In this document: positions 8,392 to 15,853 of the stretch, piece by piece
Position numbering within the stretch: the first letter of the stretch is position 1
Layout: each line of letters starts with the position of its first letter
From: Paenibacillus aurantius
GTDB taxonomy: Bacteria; Bacillota; Bacilli; Paenibacillales; NBRC-103111
Reading direction: 5' to 3'
DNA: 64,000 nucleotides
Assembly (NCBI RefSeq): GCF_032268605.1
Contig: NZ_CP130318.1
Span: forward strand, 2,204,001 to 2,268,000
Made by a program: the position numbers and the translations under genes
Notes under the pieces: generated by a model
The model's database searches: none
What the model was told of the DNA's origin: nothing
What the model saw: the letters and a program-made list of their open reading frames with translations, nothing else

Positions 8392-10149
8392 ATGAGTGCA
8401 GCATTTTCGGCGGAAAGCCGGGCGGGCAAGCTGGAAGAGATGGCAGGAGAGCCTCTCGATCTGCTTGTCATCGGAGGGGGAATCACCGGGGCGGGTATCG
8501 CATTGGATGCGGCCGAACGGGGACTCCGCATTGGCCTTATTGAGAAGAAGGACTTCGGATCGGGCACCAGCAGCCGTTCCACCAAGCTGGTCCATGGCGG
8601 TCTGCGCTACTTGAAGCAGGGAGAGGTTAAGCTGGTGCAGGAGGTGGGCCGGGAGCGGACGATTCTCTACAAGAATGCCCCCCATCTCGTGATCCCGGCT
8701 CCCATGCTGCTTCCGATCTATAAAGGAGGCACGTACGGTTATTTCATGTCCTCCATCGGCTTATACATTTATGACTGGCTCGCCGGAGTGGCACGCAAGG
8801 AACGGCGGAAGATGCTAAACCGCACAGAGACGATGAAAAGCGAGCCTCTTCTCAAATCGGACGGATTGAAAGGCGGAGGCTTATACTTCGAGTACCGGAC
8901 CGACGATGCCCGGTTGACGCTGGAAATTATGAAAACGGCTTCGGCCCGCGGGGCGCTGGCCGTCAACCATACGGAAGCGGTGCGTTTCTTGTACAAGGAC
9001 CGCAGGGTGGTCGGTGTCGAGGTCAAGGACCGGGTGAGCGGAGAGAGCTATGAGCTCTATGCCAAGCATATAGTTAATGCAGCGGGACCTTGGGTGGACG
9101 ATGTCCGCCGGCTCGACGGCTCCATGCAGGGCAAGCGGCTGTTCCTCACGAAGGGGGTGCACCTGGTTATCGATTACGATAAGCTTCCCGTTAAGCAGGC
9201 GGCCTATTTCGATACGCCGGACGGACGGATGGTCTTCGTCATTCCCCGGGGCTCCAGCACGTATGTGGGGACAACGGACACCGCCTATGACAAAACAATC
9301 GAAACCCCAAGAACAACGGAGGAGGACCGGGATTATCTCCTGCGTGCCATTAACTCCATGTTCCCTTCCGTCAAGCTGACGGTCGGGGATGTCCGCTCCC
9401 ATTGGGCCGGTCTTCGTCCTCTTATTTACGAAGAAGGCAAGGGGCCGTCGGAGCTCTCCCGCAAGGATGAGATTTTCCATTCGCCCACCGGTCTCATCAC
9501 CATTGCCGGAGGCAAGCTGACCGGCTTCCGCAAAATGGCGGAGAAAGTGGTCGACCTGGTAGGCGAACGGATCTACGCCGCCGATGGCCGGAAGCTGCCT
9601 GGCTGCAGCACCGATCAAATCGTCATAAGCGGGGGAGAGAACAAAGGAAGAGGCTCCTTTGCCGACTGGAAGAAGGAAATGCACGCGGCCGGTGTCCGCC
9701 TGGGCGTCAGCAGCGAGGCGATGCAGGAATGGGTCGATACGTACGGTACCGGAGCGATGGGGATTGTCGAGCGCTTTAAGACATCCGCGAAGAAGGACCT
9801 CCCTCTGGAGACGAGAGAGCTGAGCGCCCTTGTATCGTATGCCATTGAAGAAGAAATGACGGTAAGCGCGGCCGATTTTGTCCGCTTGAGGACGGGATGG
9901 TCGTATTTCAAGCTTCCGAAAGCCGAAAGGCTGAGCGGGGAGGTTCTCTCCCTGATGAAAGAGAAATTGGGCTGGGACGAAGCTCAAGCGGAAGAACAGG
10001 CGAAGGAGCTTGACCGGATGTTCCGCAGCATCCACGAGCTGCCGCCCAATGATAAGCAGCTGGAACCCCATGTAAGCCCGGCCGCTCCGGCGCCTGGAAC
10101 AAAATCACCGGCTTCAAAGCCGACGCCGGTATCGGCAGAAAGGGCGTGA
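8392..10149 (+). CDS. glpD: Aerobic glycerol-3-phosphate dehydrogenase
   Basis: A 585-residue FAD-dependent dehydrogenase that oxidises sn-glycerol 3-phosphate to dihydroxyacetone phosphate and feeds electrons to menaquinone at the membrane. The dinucleotide fold is LLVIGGGITGAGIALDAAERG near residue 25, followed by the family signature GTSSRSTKLVHGGLRYL; C-terminal FAD contacts lie in TIAGGKLTGFRKMAEKV. The C-terminus carries a Pro/Ala-rich tail of about 25 residues with no obvious role. ATG 8392 follows AAGAAGGGG. Control by the upstream leader terminator is likely. Confidence 0.95.
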   Translation: MSAAFSAESRAGKLEEMAGEPLDLLVIGGGITGAGIALDAAERGLRIGLIEKKDFGSGTSSRSTKLVHGGLRYLKQGEVKLVQEVGRERTILYKNAPHLVIPAPMLLPIYKGGTYGYFMSSIGLYIYDWLAGVARKERRKMLNRTETMKSEPLLKSDGLKGGGLYFEYRTDDARLTLEIMKTASARGALAVNHTEAVRFLYKDRRVVGVEVKDRVSGESYELYAKHIVNAAGPWVDDVRRLDGSMQGKRLFLTKGVHLVIDYDKLPVKQAAYFDTPDGRMVFVIPRGSSTYVGTTDTAYDKTIETPRTTEEDRDYLLRAINSMFPSVKLTVGDVRSHWAGLRPLIYEEGKGPSELSRKDEIFHSPTGLITIAGGKLTGFRKMAEKVVDLVGERIYAADGRKLPGCSTDQIVISGGENKGRGSFADWKKEMHAAGVRLGVSSEAMQEWVDTYGTGAMGIVERFKTSAKKDLPLETRELSALVSYAIEEEMTVSAADFVRLRTGWSYFKLPKAERLSGEVLSLMKEKLGWDEAQAEEQAKELDRMFRSIHELPPNDKQLEPHVSPAAPAPGTKSPASKPTPVSAERA

Positions 10150-10153
10150 CACG

Positions 10154-10906
10154 ATGTCCGGTGTTTGGTATATTTCGGATTGGCATTTAACGATCCGCCT
10201 ACTCTTGGCCGCCCTCTGCGGAGGGTTGATCGGACTGGAACGGGAGTGGAATCATCATGCGGCCGGATTCCGCACCCATATTCTCGTATGCATCGGCTCG
10301 GCCGCCATCATGCTTCTGTCCATTTACGGGTTCTCCCAATTCGTCACGGAAGAGAATGTGCGGATGGATCCGGCCCGTCTCGCCGCCCAGGTGATCAGCG
10401 GCATCGGCTTCCTGGGAGCCGGGGCCATTATGAGGACGGGCGCAACCGTATCGGGTCTGACCACCGCCGCTTCGATCTGGGTAGTGGCCGCGATCGGTCT
10501 CTGCGTGGGAGCTGGTTTCTATTATTGCGCGGGACTCGCGACCCTACTGGTGCTGGTCAGCCTGTTTCTCCTTAACAAGTGGGAGAAGGTGCTGATGCGG
10601 GACCGGCGTCACCAGGAGGTCACCATCAAAATTTTTGACCGGCCGGGTAGCCTCGGACGCATTGCCACGGAATTCGGGCTGCAGGGCATTCAGATCGCGA
10701 ACGTAAACATGACCCCCGAAGAAAAGCCTGTCTTGGGGGAGAAGGGGGAGCCGGTGATGGAGCTGCGCTTCCGCCTGAAATTTGCAAGTGGAGACCGGAT
10801 GGTCAAAGCCTTGGAAGGCATCTCCAAAACGGGAGATGTGCTGTCCATCGAATCCAAGTGGAGCAGCAGCCAGACCGTGTCCCGGATGTCCAGTCCATCC
10901 GCTTAG
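10154..10906 (+). CDS. MgtC/SapB-family membrane protein
   Basis: 250 residues. The N-terminal half has about four membrane segments with MgtC hallmarks: GGLIGLEREWNHHAAGFRTH near residue 25, GIGFLGAGAIMR and TVSGLTTAASIW. The C-terminal 90 residues form an ACT-like soluble domain (VTIKIFDRPGSLGRIATEF). Members affect Mg2+ homeostasis and membrane potential, but the biochemical role is unsettled. It starts 4 bases after the glpD stop, so it is probably in the same transcript. Confidence 0.88.
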   Translation: MSGVWYISDWHLTIRLLLAALCGGLIGLEREWNHHAAGFRTHILVCIGSAAIMLLSIYGFSQFVTEENVRMDPARLAAQVISGIGFLGAGAIMRTGATVSGLTTAASIWVVAAIGLCVGAGFYYCAGLATLLVLVSLFLLNKWEKVLMRDRRHQEVTIKIFDRPGSLGRIATEFGLQGIQIANVNMTPEEKPVLGEKGEPVMELRFRLKFASGDRMVKALEGISKTGDVLSIESKWSSSQTVSRMSSPSA

Positions 10907-10915
10907 CATTTGTGC

Positions 10916-10944
10916 TTGACAACCAAAATCATCCATGACATACT
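10916..10944 (+). promoter_or_regulatory. Sigma-A promoter before glycerophosphodiesterase gene
   Basis: TTGACA and CATACT are 17 bases apart. The transcript would carry a leader of about 200 bases before the ATG at 11158. Confidence 0.75.
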
Positions 10945-10981
10945 TGTTCACGAATTAATGCTTTACCATTCATCAGCCAAT

Positions 10982-11089
10982 AAGCCGTGAACCGGGTGGA
11001 GACGATGAGAAAACCTAGGAACAAGGCAAAACGGCGCCGTCCGGCGTCGAATTGCTTACAGGTTCCCGGCTTTCTTTCGTCTCCTTTTT
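10982..11089 (+). promoter_or_regulatory. Terminator leader with GlpP-like motif, before GDPD gene
   Basis: GGAGACGA (10998-11005) pairs with TCGTCTCC (11077-11084), followed by TTTTT; inside, GGAAC pairs with GTTCC. ACCGGG just upstream can instead pair with CCCGG inside the terminator, giving a mutually exclusive fold. GGTGGAGACGATGAGA at 10995 matches the glpD leader motif GGCGGAGACCATGGAGA in 13 of 17 aligned positions or close to it. Confidence 0.55.
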
Positions 11090-11157
11090 GCTGCCGCTGG
11101 CGGATCGTTAGCCGACAGCAAAGGAAGACAAATGGACATAGGAGAGAGGGAAAAGAC

Positions 11158-11898
11158 ATGGCAACGAACGAAACCAAACCGCTGGTCATTGCCCATCGCG
11201 GGGCCGCAGGGGAGGCACCCGAGAATACACTGGCGGCATTTAAGCTCGGCTTGGAGCAGGGCTGCGACGCCTTTGAGCTGGATGTGCATCTGTCCAAGGA
11301 CGGACAAATCATCGTCATTCACGACGGCACGATCAACCGGACCACGAACGGAACGGGCGCCGTGGCCGACATGACCTTGGAGGAGCTTCGCCGTTATGAC
11401 GCCGGCTCGTGGTTCTCGGAGGCTTATGCCGGAGAGAAGCTGCCCACGCTCGAGGAAGTATTCGACCTCGCGCCAAGCGGCCTGATGATCAATGTGGAGA
11501 TCAAGGGAGGCATCGGCGCCGGCATGGAAGAAGCGCTCGTTGACCTCATGCGCCGTAAGAACCGGGTAGATACGGTCGTGGTGTCCTCCTTCGATTTCAT
11601 CACGCTCGCCACCCTTAAGAAGCTGGAGCCATCGGTTCGGGTCGGCCTGCTGTACGACAACCGTCTGGAGCACCACTGGAAGCTTCCGGAGGCCGCCGGG
11701 GTAGAGTCCTTCTCTTTACACGTAGCCATGAGAAGGCTGGAGGCCGCCCACTCGGCCGACGCCCAAGCCCACGGCTATGCCGTCTACCCTTGGACGCTGA
11801 ATGACGAAACGATAATGCGGAAGGCCATTTCCTTCGGTGTGGACGGCATCATCACCGATTACCCGGGCCGCCTGCGCGCCATTCTGGAAGAGAACTAG
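11158..11898 (+). CDS. Glycerophosphodiester phosphodiesterase
   Basis: A 246-residue GDPD-family TIM barrel that hydrolyses glycerophosphodiesters to glycerol 3-phosphate and an alcohol. The metal/catalytic motifs are VIAHRGAAGEAPENT, FELDVHLSKD and VIHDGTINRTT; ITDYP lies at the C-terminus. No signal peptide, so cytoplasmic. The start at 11158 is set by GGAGAGAGGG; the frame runs open further upstream through the leader but has no better site. Its product would feed GlpD encoded just upstream. Confidence 0.92.
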   Translation: MATNETKPLVIAHRGAAGEAPENTLAAFKLGLEQGCDAFELDVHLSKDGQIIVIHDGTINRTTNGTGAVADMTLEELRRYDAGSWFSEAYAGEKLPTLEEVFDLAPSGLMINVEIKGGIGAGMEEALVDLMRRKNRVDTVVVSSFDFITLATLKKLEPSVRVGLLYDNRLEHHWKLPEAAGVESFSLHVAMRRLEAAHSADAQAHGYAVYPWTLNDETIMRKAISFGVDGIITDYPGRLRAILEEN

Positions 11899-11910
11899 GT
11901 CTTTCCCCCA

Positions 11911-11959
11911 CAAAAGCCTTCTTTATCCGCGTCTCGGACTAAAGAAGGCTTTTGTTTTT
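11911..11959 (+). terminator. Intrinsic terminator after GDPD gene
   Basis: CAAAAGCCTTCTTTA and TAAAGAAGGCTTTTG form a perfect 15-base stem followed by TTTTT. Confidence 0.95.
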
Positions 11960-12010
11960 CGGGCGATGGAACGCACCATCCTTATCACCCTCCCCGTGCG
12001 GAACGCCGCG

Positions 12011-12019
12011 TGCTATAAT
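12011..12019 (+). promoter_or_regulatory. Extended -10 promoter
   Basis: TGCTATAAT is a consensus extended -10 about 65 bases before the MBL-fold gene; no good -35 is apparent. Confidence 0.55.
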
Positions 12020-12083
12020 GCAGGAAAAGGCCGCTGGCGGGCTTCCGGGTCAGCGGGCCTTAGGACCGAAGGAGGATGACGAC

Positions 12084-12911
12084 ATGCTTGATTACCGGGA
12101 CGAGGGCTTGGCGATCTTCCAAAGCGCCCTTTACCAGACCACCTCAACGGTGGTTTGGACCCGAGAGCTTGTGCTGGTGACTGATCCGTGCTGGCTGCCG
12201 GGGGAGGTTCAGGAGATCCGGTCCTTTGTGGACTCCGTGCGCGGGGACAGGCCATGCTACTTGCTGTTTACCCATGGGGATTTCGACCACATTCTCGGGT
12301 GGAAGGCTTTTCCGGAGGCCCGGACTATCGGATCCAGGGGGCTTCATCATCATCCGGAGAAGGAAAAGCAGCTGTTGCTCATTCGGGAGTTTGATGCGGC
12401 TCATTATGTAGACAGGGGGTATCCCGTGGACTTTCCGGTGCTCGACCATGTAATGGAAGAAGACGGGCAGAAGCTGGTACTGGGGGAAACGGTGCTCACG
12501 TTCTATCTGGCGCCGGGCCATACGGAAGACGGCTTGTTCACGGTAGTGGAGCCTCTTGGGCTGCTGCTGGCGGGAGATTATTTGTCCGATTTTGAACGGC
12601 CCTTCGTGTCGCACAGTGCATCGGCCTATGAGGAAACACTGGAGAAGGCTCTGGCTCTATTGAATCGTCACGCCATTCGGCATTTGGTGCCGGGACACGG
12701 CCGGCATACGGCAGACCGGACGGAAATGAGGCGAAGGCTGACCCTTGCCCAGGATTACCTGGCTAGGCTTAAGCGGGCCGTGCTGGAAGGAGACGAGGGG
12801 GAGATGGAGCGGATGAAGGGGGAACATGCTTATCCATCGGCTTTTACGGAGGAGTGCCACCGGGAGAATATCAGAATCATCCGGGCCGAGCTTGGCCTCG
12901 AAGAGAAGTGA
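12084..12911 (+). CDS. MBL-fold metallo-hydrolase
   Basis: 275 residues of the metallo-beta-lactamase superfamily. Metal motifs are FTHGDFDHILGW (the canonical HxHxDH has Gly in place of the second His), the His in APGHTEDG, the Asp in LLAGDYLSD and the His in LVPGHGRHT. Function within the hydrolase superfamily (thioesterase, glyoxalase, other) cannot be assigned. GGAGG 13 bases before ATG 12084 sets the start. Confidence 0.85.
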   Translation: MLDYRDEGLAIFQSALYQTTSTVVWTRELVLVTDPCWLPGEVQEIRSFVDSVRGDRPCYLLFTHGDFDHILGWKAFPEARTIGSRGLHHHPEKEKQLLLIREFDAAHYVDRGYPVDFPVLDHVMEEDGQKLVLGETVLTFYLAPGHTEDGLFTVVEPLGLLLAGDYLSDFERPFVSHSASAYEETLEKALALLNRHAIRHLVPGHGRHTADRTEMRRRLTLAQDYLARLKRAVLEGDEGEMERMKGEHAYPSAFTEECHRENIRIIRAELGLEEK

Positions 12912-12946
12912 AAGGCGGGGAATTCCCCGCCGTCCTGCGTACAGCC

Positions 12947-13159
12947 TCAGTCACCGACGACAAAGTATCCTCTGCCGAGAATTTCCACTTGGGCTTTGTT
13001 TGGTTTAGGCTCTTCCATGTCCGCTTTTTCCGCCTGGACTTCGTTCGACTTTTGCTCTTCGTTTTGCTTGTCAAGCGATTGCATGAAAGCGTAGGCCGAC
13101 TTCTGGTCCATCTCGTCCAAGTTGTTAAGCAGACCGAACAGTTTCTCTTTGCATAGCAT
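12947..13159 (-). CDS. 70-residue unknown protein behind a c-di-AMP riboswitch
   Basis: A short hydrophilic protein rich in Glu, Lys, Gln and Asn, with no signal peptide, membrane segment or cysteine pair. A helical N-terminal half (LFGLLNNLDEMDQKSAYAF) is followed by a charged linker and a GRGYFVVGD end. AGGAGG precedes the ATG by eight bases, supporting translation. The only feature between promoter and gene is the riboswitch and terminator at 13231-13402, so it should be shut off when c-di-AMP is high. No family recognised. Confidence 0.65.
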   Translation of the reverse strand: MLCKEKLFGLLNNLDEMDQKSAYAFMQSLDKQNEEQKSNEVQAEKADMEEPKPNKAQVEILGRGYFVVGD

Positions 13160-13236
13160 CGCGGATCCCTCCTAAAGTTAAAATGAACGGCGTATTTTAC
13201 CTTTTGTGGGAACGATGGAAATAGAAATCAAAAAAA

Positions 13237-13255
13237 CACAAGGCTAGACCTTGTG
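13237..13255 (-). terminator. Riboswitch expression-platform terminator
   Basis: On the minus strand CACAAGG and CCTTGTG flank a TCTAG loop and are followed by a run of seven T. It lies directly after the aptamer. Confidence 0.85.
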
Positions 13256-13264
13256 CTGCTTGTC

Positions 13265-13402
13265 ATCTATCCTTCCCACCACGCTTACGAGGTTAGCTGT
13301 CGGATTAGGACGGTGAGATCGTCCTTCGGCATACCTGCCGATTCACCCCATGAAAATGTGGTTCCCCCGCTTTTCTTTCAAATGAAAGAAAACTCAGCGA
13401 TA
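13265..13402 (-). promoter_or_regulatory. c-di-AMP riboswitch (ydaO-yuaA type)
   Basis: Read on the minus strand, the segment shows conserved ydaO-yuaA elements in order: CGCTGAG, a hairpin, GCGGGGGAACC, GGGGTGAATCGGCAGG, then CCGACAGCTAACCTCG and TAAGCG closing on the first element. These match my memory of the Rfam ydaO-yuaA class, which senses c-di-AMP and terminates transcription when bound. It points at the 70-codon gene at 12947-13159; the divergent DUF4395 gene is on the other strand. Confidence 0.9.
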
Positions 13403-13415
13403 TTCAGTTAGTTAG

Positions 13416-13444
13416 ATTCTAGCTTCTAAAACGGAGAAAGTAAA
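13416..13444 (-). promoter_or_regulatory. Promoter of the riboswitch transcript
   Basis: On the minus strand TTTACT and TAGAAT are 17 bases apart, placing the transcript start just ahead of the aptamer. Confidence 0.7.
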
Positions 13445-13561
13445 CCCCTTCGATGAAAAATAGGTAAAAAGGTACAGAAATCGACAGCAGGCGTAGGTCA
13501 GCTTCCCAAAACGGGCAAGACGAAGTAAACTACAAATATTCCGATAAAAAAGGTGGTTATT

Positions 13562-13981
13562 ATGCCGAATTCCATTCCTCGTCCGCTGGTGCGCGTCAAT
13601 CAATGGGTGATCGTCCTATCCGTTCTTCTGACCTGGGCAACGGGCTTCTACTGGATTCTTGCCCTTCCTTTCGTTTCCGGTCTGCTCGGGGTGGCGGCCG
13701 ATTTCAATCCGGTGATGCGGGCAGCCAAGCTCTTCCTCCGCCGGCCGATGGCCGACTATATACCGGAGGACAAAAGCCAGCAGAAGTTTAATCAGCTTCT
13801 CGCCGTGCTGTTTCTAGCCGGCGCACTGGTCAGCTATTTGATGGGCTGGCAGACCGCTGCTTATGTCTTCTCCGCTATGGTAGCCTTGGCCGCCTTCATC
13901 GCCATTCTAGGCTTCTGCATCGGATGCTTCCTGCTCTTTCAATGGTCCCAGTTCCAGCATAGAAGACGGCGTCCTTCCTGA
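13562..13981 (+). CDS. DUF4395-family membrane protein
   Basis: 139 residues with four hydrophobic segments in two pairs (about 15-45 and 85-125). The central NPVMRAAKLFLRRP and the pattern of helices fit DUF4395, a family of small membrane proteins of unknown function often next to thioredoxin-like genes; none is adjacent here. ATG 13562 follows AAAGGTGG. It is divergent from the riboswitch transcript. Confidence 0.75.
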   Translation: MPNSIPRPLVRVNQWVIVLSVLLTWATGFYWILALPFVSGLLGVAADFNPVMRAAKLFLRRPMADYIPEDKSQQKFNQLLAVLFLAGALVSYLMGWQTAAYVFSAMVALAAFIAILGFCIGCFLLFQWSQFQHRRRRPS

Positions 13982-14076
13982 GCCGGCTGCCCAGAAGGGT
14001 CGCTGTCCGTCTCCATTTCGTGGTATAGTCGAAGATGCCGGTTTACGAGCAATAGCGGATGGAGGAGGGAGCAGGC

Positions 14077-14496
14077 ATGACCGTCAAGCTGCGGGGACAT
14101 CATCTGCTGTGTCTCCTGGGCTACCGGGGAATGGGCTATTCCGCGGAATTTTGCGCCAACATGACTTCGATCTATGAGAGGCTGCGTCAGCAGCCGGAGC
14201 AGTCCGTCGAACTGGTGGAAGGACCGGACGAGATTTGCCGGGCTTATCCGGAGGATAAGACGAACCACTGCAGGGGAACGGTAGGGAACCGGGACCGCGA
14301 GGTCCTGCAGCGGCTTGGACTTGCGCCGGGTTGGCGGGGAAGCTGGGGGGAAATCACCGTCCTTCTGAAAGAGCGGATTCATCCGGATGACGTAGGCGTC
14401 ATTTGCGAAGGCTGTCCATGGGAGCCATACGGAGTATGCCGGGATGGCGTCCGTCTCGTTAGAGAGGACCTACCTTTGCCGGCGGTAGAGAGATAG
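14077..14496 (+). CDS. DUF1284-family Cys-rich protein
   Basis: 139 residues. The opening RGHHLLCLLGYRGMGYS and the Cys residues in HLLCLL, EICRAY, HCRG and CEGCPWEPYGVC match DUF1284, thought to bind an iron-sulfur cluster. ATG 14077 is chosen because GGAGGAGGG lies upstream of it. An extended -10 (TGGTATAGT, 14021-14029) lies at a fitting distance. It probably forms a pair with the Nudix gene 26 bases on. Confidence 0.75.
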   Translation: MTVKLRGHHLLCLLGYRGMGYSAEFCANMTSIYERLRQQPEQSVELVEGPDEICRAYPEDKTNHCRGTVGNRDREVLQRLGLAPGWRGSWGEITVLLKERIHPDDVGVICEGCPWEPYGVCRDGVRLVREDLPLPAVER

Positions 14497-14522
14497 AGGA
14501 CAAGAAATCATACAAAGGTGGA

Positions 14523-15086
14523 ATGGCGTTGGAAATCAAGTACTGCCTCTCTTGCGGCACCGGGTTGGCCGAGAGGGATTTTGACGGAACGGTAAGAATG
14601 GCCTGCCCGGCCTGTTCATTTGTTCATTGGGGCCATTACAGCGTCGGGGTGGGAGCTCTTCTGAAGCGGGATGGGAAAATTCTGCTCGTGCGCCGCGCCC
14701 AGGAGCCCGGAAAGGGCCGCTGGACCAACCCTGGGGGATACATAGAGCAGCACGAGCCCATTCACGAAACGATTGTCCGTGAGGTGCTGGAGGAAACGGG
14801 GGTTAGGGCAGCGGTTCGTTCCATTATTGCCCTTCGCGACCAGCCGAGAGCCGTTCATAACGTCTATATCGCCTTCGAGATGGAGGACTTGGGCGGGGAG
14901 CCGGTGCCGGACGGAATCGAGGTGGATGCGGCCGGCTTCTACAGCGTGGAGGAGATAGCGGATATGAACGTCGCGGGCTTCACGTTATGGCTCATCGAAG
15001 CGATGGAAAAGGCCCGTCATGAAGGATTGGCCGTTGATGTCCGGGATGATGCTTCCCTGCAGGGAAATATTTTGTTTCGTGCGTAG
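14523..15086 (+). CDS. Nudix hydrolase with N-terminal zinc ribbon
   Basis: 187 residues. Cys pairs CLSCG and CPAC (residues about 8-32) form a zinc ribbon; the Nudix box follows from GGYIEQHEPIHETIVREV to LEETGV with the GX5EX7REUXEEXGU pattern intact. Members hydrolyse nucleoside diphosphate derivatives; the zinc ribbon is typical of NudC/ADP-ribose-type relatives, but the substrate is not predictable. AAAGGTGGA precedes the ATG. A terminator follows at 15124. Confidence 0.9.
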   Translation: MALEIKYCLSCGTGLAERDFDGTVRMACPACSFVHWGHYSVGVGALLKRDGKILLVRRAQEPGKGRWTNPGGYIEQHEPIHETIVREVLEETGVRAAVRSIIALRDQPRAVHNVYIAFEMEDLGGEPVPDGIEVDAAGFYSVEEIADMNVAGFTLWLIEAMEKARHEGLAVDVRDDASLQGNILFRA

Positions 15087-15123
15087 AAAGGGGCTGCCGT
15101 TTCTATACGGCGGAACCGTGTGA

Positions 15124-15158
15124 ACAGGTTCGAACGAGGGTTCGGGCTTGTTTTTTTT
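15124..15158 (+). terminator. Intrinsic terminator after Nudix gene
   Basis: ACAGGTTCGAAC and GTTCGGGCTTGT form a 12-pair stem with three G-T pairs and a GAGG loop, followed by eight T. Confidence 0.75.
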
Positions 15159-15275
15159 GTGAAAAGAATCGAAGACAAGGAACCCGAGGGACCCTCCTGA
15201 CATAGTGTGTGGTATCTCGCCGGATGGGCAAATGCCTGACGGCCACATTCCAAAGTCAAACGGAGGGTATTTCTT

Positions 15276-15620
15276 ATGACAGATTTTCAAAATGAGCTTC
15301 TTAACCTGCCGGTTTCGGATTATCGGACCGGGGAAGTGACGCCCTGGGACGCCCAGGCTCAGCAAGCGGCCGATCCAGCCCGCCTTTGTGTAGGCTTAGG
15401 CTTAGGAGGCTTAGGCTTCGGATTCTTCCGCTGTGGTCTGTTCTGCGGCGGGTTCTTCCGCTGTGCGGGCTGCGCGGGTTGCGCCGGATGTGCGGGGTGC
15501 GCAGGCTGCGCCGGGTGCGCAGGCTGTGCTGGTTGCGGCGGGTTCCGCTGTGCCGGATGTGCCGGCTGCGGCGGGTTCCGCTGTGGCGGCTGTGCTGGCT
15601 GCGCCCGCTGCTTCCACTAA
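15276..15620 (+). CDS. Heterocycloanthracin/sonorensin-type bacteriocin precursor
   Basis: A 114-residue ribosomally made peptide. The leader (about residues 1-37, FQNELLNLPVSDY and TPWDAQAQQ) is followed by a Gly/Phe-rich hinge and a core with 19 Cys in total, including eight consecutive Cys-Ala-Gly triplets, then CGGFR, two more CAG, CGGFR, CGG, CAG, CAR and CFH. In this family Cys residues are cyclised to thiazol(in)es by YcaO enzymes, and all three expected maturation genes follow. GGAGGG lies 9 bases before the ATG. The leader cleavage site is not evident. Confidence 0.92.
   Translation: MTDFQNELLNLPVSDYRTGEVTPWDAQAQQAADPARLCVGLGLGGLGFGFFRCGLFCGGFFRCAGCAGCAGCAGCAGCAGCAGCAGCGGFRCAGCAGCGGFRCGGCAGCARCFH
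15463..15611 (+). repeat. Cys-Ala-Gly codon repeat in the precursor core
   Basis: Nine-base units TGY-GCN-GGN repeat eight times without interruption and again downstream. Third-position choices vary among units, so the repeat is maintained at the protein level and is not a fresh DNA slippage product. Confidence 0.9.
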
Positions 15621-15686
15621 TCCCGCCGCTCTGGCTGTCTTGCCCTGATTAAGAGCAAAAGGCCTGAGGCCGCAGGCGGAATACGG

Positions 15687-15716
15687 CAAGCCCTCGCTAA
15701 TGGCGGGGGCTTTTGC
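15687..15716 (+). terminator. Terminator/attenuator between precursor and maturation genes
   Basis: AAGCCCTCGC and GCGGGGGCTT form a 10-pair stem (one T-G pair) with the extra GGCA/TGCC ends, followed by a short T-run. It would let the precursor be made in excess over the enzymes encoded downstream. Confidence 0.6.
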
Positions 15717-15853
15717 CATTTTTCCGATGGGAAAGGAAGCGGGCGGGGACGCAAGCGTCGAAGGATATGGAATGACGGACAGACGTCTCGACATAAACTG
15801 GCAAAGACAGCTGGGTGCCGGGCGCGAATCCCGGCCGCAAGGAGGGGTGGCCA

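Noticed and set aside
13412-13603. 63-codon ORF on the minus strand
   Set aside because: It overlaps the riboswitch promoter and the start of the DUF4395 gene and has no ribosome site.
15463-15611. CRISPR-like or satellite array
   Set aside because: The nine-base periodicity is the in-frame Cys-Ala-Gly coding repeat of the bacteriocin precursor; units touch with no spacers.
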